From Solirubrobacter deserti (lineage in GTDB: Bacteria > Actinomycetota > Thermoleophilia > Solirubrobacterales > Solirubrobacteraceae): a stretch of 64,000 nucleotides of DNA. Positions within the stretch are counted from its first letter, which is position 1. Every line of letters begins with the position of its first letter. Made by a program: the position numbers and the translations under genes. Below are positions 63,715-64,000 of this stretch, piece by piece. The stretch is taken from assembly GCF_003344625.1 (NCBI RefSeq), contig NZ_QPKJ02000001.1:744001-808000 (forward strand), read 5' to 3'. The notes under the pieces are model-generated. The model saw nothing but the letters and a program-made list of their open reading frames with translations. It was not told where the DNA came from and did not search any database.

Positions 63715-63960
63715 CGCTGCGCCGTTGGTCGACCCCCTCGGCGCCCGCTGCGCCGTTGGTCGACCCCCTCGGCGCCCGCTGCGCCGTTGGTCGACCCCCT
63801 CGGCGCCCGCTGCGCCGTTGGTCGACCCCCTCGGCGCCCGCTGCGCCGTTGGTCGACCCCCTCGGCGCCCGCTGCGCCGTTGGTCGACCCCCTCGGCGCC
63901 CGCTGCGCCGTTCGTCGACCCGCTCGACCCTCGCTGCGCCGTTCGTCGACCCCTCGGTCC
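63715..63960. repeat. Tandem repeat array, 31-bp period, eight copies
   Basis: Copies beginning at the GTTGGTC or GTTCGTC word occur at 63724, 63755, 63786, 63817, 63848, 63879, 63910 and 63941, all exactly 31 bases apart. The first six are identical across the unit, and the last two differ at several bases. Each of the first six contains the palindrome GGTCGACC; the last two have CGTCGACC. The period is not a multiple of three, so a repeated protein is unlikely. There are no spacers, so this is not a CRISPR array. Confidence 0.95.
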
Positions 63961-64000
63961 CCGCCGCGCCTACGCGGCCGCTTCGTCGCGCCGGTCGCGG

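Noticed and set aside
63715..63960. CRISPR array
   Set aside because: The 31-base units are contiguous with no unique spacers between them, and there are no cas genes in the window.

Overview
The window is high-GC DNA of an actinobacterium. The 16S/23S sequence, the overlapping GTG/ATG start signals, the MenFDHCABE menaquinone pathway, the DasR-type operator and the DUF559/AbiEi-like protein together suggest the class Thermoleophilia (Solirubrobacter or a relative). That placement is an inference from reading, not from a tree. The content is mostly chromosomal housekeeping: no phage, insertion sequence, CRISPR array or resistance island is visible.

Layout. 1-7578: menaquinone genes split over both strands: menF (3' end only), menD with two small downstream genes, menH, an acidic small gene, the overlapping menB-menA-menC operon, and menE divergent from menB. 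7531-8382: DUF559 protein. 8546-13118: serC, a methyltransferase, ilvC and serA on one strand. 13074-15161: a secreted protein and an HD-GYP membrane protein. 15208-21331: a DasR-like GntR regulator with its operator, followed by an ABC sugar importer, nagA and the importer ATPase; this looks like an amino-sugar (chitin/GlcNAc) uptake operon. 21260-25731: an ECF sigma factor, its anti-sigma factor, an ABC exporter pair and a secreted beta-propeller protein. 25765-37503: a polyamine region with a potADBC importer, a divergent PucR-type regulator, a class III aminotransferase and an FAD amine oxidase, interrupted by a large secreted M14 carboxypeptidase. 37488-40327: two tiny membrane proteins, a secreted protein, an arginase-fold protein and a PPOX-fold protein.

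40330-51395 is a branched-chain amino acid region: leuA behind a leucine-rich leader peptide, then an XRE-cupin regulator with a perfect palindrome at its start codon, leuC, leuD, leuB, ilvE, a citramalate synthase gene and a DegT-family aminotransferase. With citramalate synthase present, LeuBCD can serve both the leucine and the pyruvate-derived isoleucine routes. ilvC, 35 kb away, feeds the same pathway. 51351-57580 holds a GNAT enzyme, argH, an alkyladenine glycosylase, a class A penicillin-binding protein and tyrS. 57581-63147 is an rrn operon (16S-23S-5S, no spacer tRNA) ending in an intrinsic terminator. 63149-64000 has no believable gene but carries two tandem-repeat arrays with periods of 30 and 31 bp.

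Two themes run through the window. First, many genes without a ribosome binding site have a TANNNT box a fixed 7-10 bases before the start codon (ilvC, menB, menE, tyrS, leuB, the patatin gene, the XRE gene, the small gene at 3719), which points to leaderless transcription. Second, several divergent pairs share compact, symmetric promoters. The best regulatory candidates are the leuA leader, the palindrome before the XRE-cupin gene, and an unexplained structured element at 43903-44016. Nothing here is clearly an undescribed system; the novelty lies mainly in regulatory and repeat structures.
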